Positions 63,036 through 64,000 of a DNA stretch of 64,000 bases are shown here, in pieces (position 1 is the first letter of the stretch; every line of letters starts with the position of its first letter). The notes beneath the pieces were generated by a model. The model did not search any database. It was not told the origin of the DNA and saw nothing but the letters and a program-made list of their open reading frames with translations. A program made the translations under genes and the position numbers. Origin of the DNA: an uncultured Clostridia bacterium (GTDB lineage Bacteria; Bacillota; Clostridia; Oscillospirales; Acutalibacteraceae); contig CANQDR010000004.1 in NCBI GenBank assembly GCA_947593615.1, positions 1-64,000 of the forward strand, in the 5' to 3' direction.

Positions 63036-63315
63036 AAAGAAAAGATACATTGTGCTTTATCTTGCAATAATAGGATTTGCATTTTATGCAATAATTACTA
63101 TAATAAATCAAAATGTTCGTATTGCAGATAAAAAAGCGGAGCTTAAAGATTTGCAGCAGCAGATTAATGTTGTTGAAATTCAGACACAGTACCTTGAAAA
63201 GGTGCAGGGTTATACGGGGGATAAACTTTCCGAGTATATAGAAAAAATCGCAAAGGAAGATCTCGGGTACGTCAGCGAAGGCGAGAGGATATTTATAAAC
63301 GTTGCGGGCGACTGA
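62944..63315 (+). CDS. divIC: Cell division protein DivIC (FtsB-like septum initiator)
   Basis: 123 residues: a basic cytoplasmic N-terminus, one membrane helix (about 36-55) and an extracytoplasmic coiled coil (KKAELKDLQQQINVVEIQTQ). The C-terminal IAKEDLGYVSEGERIF is diagnostic. It joins FtsL and DivIB in the divisome. ATG 62944 or TTG 62935 are the only starts ahead of the helix, so the gene must overlap yabQ. Confidence 0.92.
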   Translation: MKKEKLKAKKNQTEQALKENTIKEITPKRLKKKRYIVLYLAIIGFAFYAIITIINQNVRIADKKAELKDLQQQINVVEIQTQYLEKVQGYTGDKLSEYIEKIAKEDLGYVSEGERIFINVAGD

Positions 63316-63371
63316 TTAACTAAAAAAATCTATTATAAAGGTAGAATAAATTTAAGGGGTAATAATTTTTT

Positions 63372-63842
63372 ATGGCTATTGAAGTCGGAATGATTTTAGA
63401 AGGTAAGGTTTCGGGCATTACAAAATTCGGCGCATTTGTCGATTTACCCGATTCTCAAACGGGAATGGTACATATTTCGGAGGTTGCACCAACTTTTATT
63501 AATGAAATTACAGATTATGTAAAGCTGGGACAAACCGTTACAGTAAAGGTAATGTCATTAAACGACGGAAAAATCAGTCTTTCAATGAAACAGGCTCTTC
63601 CTAAAGAACAACAGAAAAAGCCTCAAAAACAAAGCAGACCAAAACAGCCATATAAACCTGCTCCGCCCGTGACTTCTCCGGGCAGTTATGAATGGCAGAG
63701 TTCGCGAAAAAATTCTCCGTCATCATTTGAGGATATGATGTCAAAATTCAAGCAGACCAGTGAAGATAAGATGTCAGATCTCAAGCGAGGCGGTGAAAGC
63801 CGCGGCTATAGCCGCAGAGGCAATGGCAACGGCAGAAAATAA
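63372..63842 (+). CDS. yabR: S1-domain RNA-binding protein (YabR)
   Basis: 156 residues. An S1 domain (about 1-72: GMILEGKVSGITKFGAFVDL, TGMVHISEVA, VKVMSLNDGKISLSMKQ) is followed by a low-complexity tail rich in Lys, Gln, Pro, Ser and Arg that ends in a Gly/Arg-rich RGG-like segment. Conserved position after divIC. Binds RNA, presumably on the ribosome. Confidence 0.93.
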   Translation: MAIEVGMILEGKVSGITKFGAFVDLPDSQTGMVHISEVAPTFINEITDYVKLGQTVTVKVMSLNDGKISLSMKQALPKEQQKKPQKQSRPKQPYKPAPPVTSPGSYEWQSSRKNSPSSFEDMMSKFKQTSEDKMSDLKRGGESRGYSRRGNGNGRK

Positions 63843-63867
63843 AATTTAATATAGGGAGTTAAGCGTA

Positions 63868-64000
63868 TGAAGATTACCTACACAGCCAGGAAAGTAAACC
63901 TCAGAGAGAATTTCAAAGAAAGAACAGAGAAAAAACTGCTTAAATTTGGAAAACTGTTTTCAGAGGATGCAGCTGTAAATGTAGTTGTAACTCTCGAAAA
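63868..64000 (+). CDS. hpf: Ribosome hibernation promoting factor, N-terminal part
   Basis: Cut by the window end after 44 codons. MKITYTARKVNLRENFKERT then EKKLLKFGKLFSEDA matches the start of HPF/YvyD/RaiA proteins. AGGGAG precedes the ATG. Long HPF dimerises 70S ribosomes into inactive 100S particles in stationary phase; whether this is the long form lies outside the window. Confidence 0.85.

Noticed and set aside
1-64000. tRNA, rRNA, prophage or integrated element
   Set aside because: No tRNA cloverleaf, rRNA segment, integrase or phage structural gene was recognised in the window.

Overview
The window reads as chromosome from a low-GC, endospore-forming Firmicute of the class Clostridia, probably near Ruminococcus/Oscillospirales. 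Grounds: both dipicolinate synthase subunits, a gerA-type germination operon, YabP/YabQ/SpoVB-like proteins, Clostridia-typical gene orders, and a secreted protein with a type I dockerin as in cellulosome- or amylosome-forming Ruminococcus. The genus is inference; there is no rRNA or tRNA gene here to anchor it.

Layout. 1-660: no protein gene, but two paralogous minus-strand transcription units of about 120 nt, each with a sigma-A-like promoter and an intrinsic terminator (candidate sRNAs), a dispersed hairpin repeat and a possible IS3-type end. 0.7-3.9 kb: small membrane protein, LytTR regulator plus DUF3021 protein, and an ABC exporter. 4.4-14.1 kb: dipicolinate synthase spoVFA-spoVFB, metY, ispD, ispF, a sporulation-type D,D-carboxypeptidase, pgi and a flavodiiron protein, with several zinc-ribbon or P-loop proteins of unknown function. 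14.5-22 kb, minus strand: a Nudix hydrolase, then the thiamine operon thiS-thiF-thiG-thiH-(tenI-thiE fusion)-thiD-thiC behind a TPP riboswitch with its own terminator. Two tandem-repeat blocks lie between this operon and tex. 22.3-28 kb: tex, a YaiI/YqxD protein, a cyclophilin lipoprotein, and a TagG/TagH-type glycan exporter.

28-35.7 kb is the most unusual part: a 1654-residue secreted InlB-type repeat protein with a long structured leader, a 48-codon acidic peptide gene, a secreted BspA-type LRR protein ending in a dockerin, and an HPr-kinase-like P-loop protein resembling the kinases of some peptide-modification loci. 35.6-39.8 kb: DUF4363/DUF421 membrane proteins divergent from a three-gene gerA-type operon with a shortened C subunit.

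40-64 kb is dense plus-strand housekeeping in conserved order: hprK, PHP phosphatase, murB, rapZ, whiA; xseB, ispA, dxs, tlyA, nadK, argR, recN, recJ, relA, dtd, an MBL hydrolase, hemZ; then yabM-like, mazG, hup, rqcP, yabP, yabQ, divIC, yabR and the start of hpf. With dxs, ispD, ispF and ispA, much of the MEP-to-polyprenyl route lies in this window. Promoters, terminators and start choices were read by eye, and family names come from motif recognition, not from searches.
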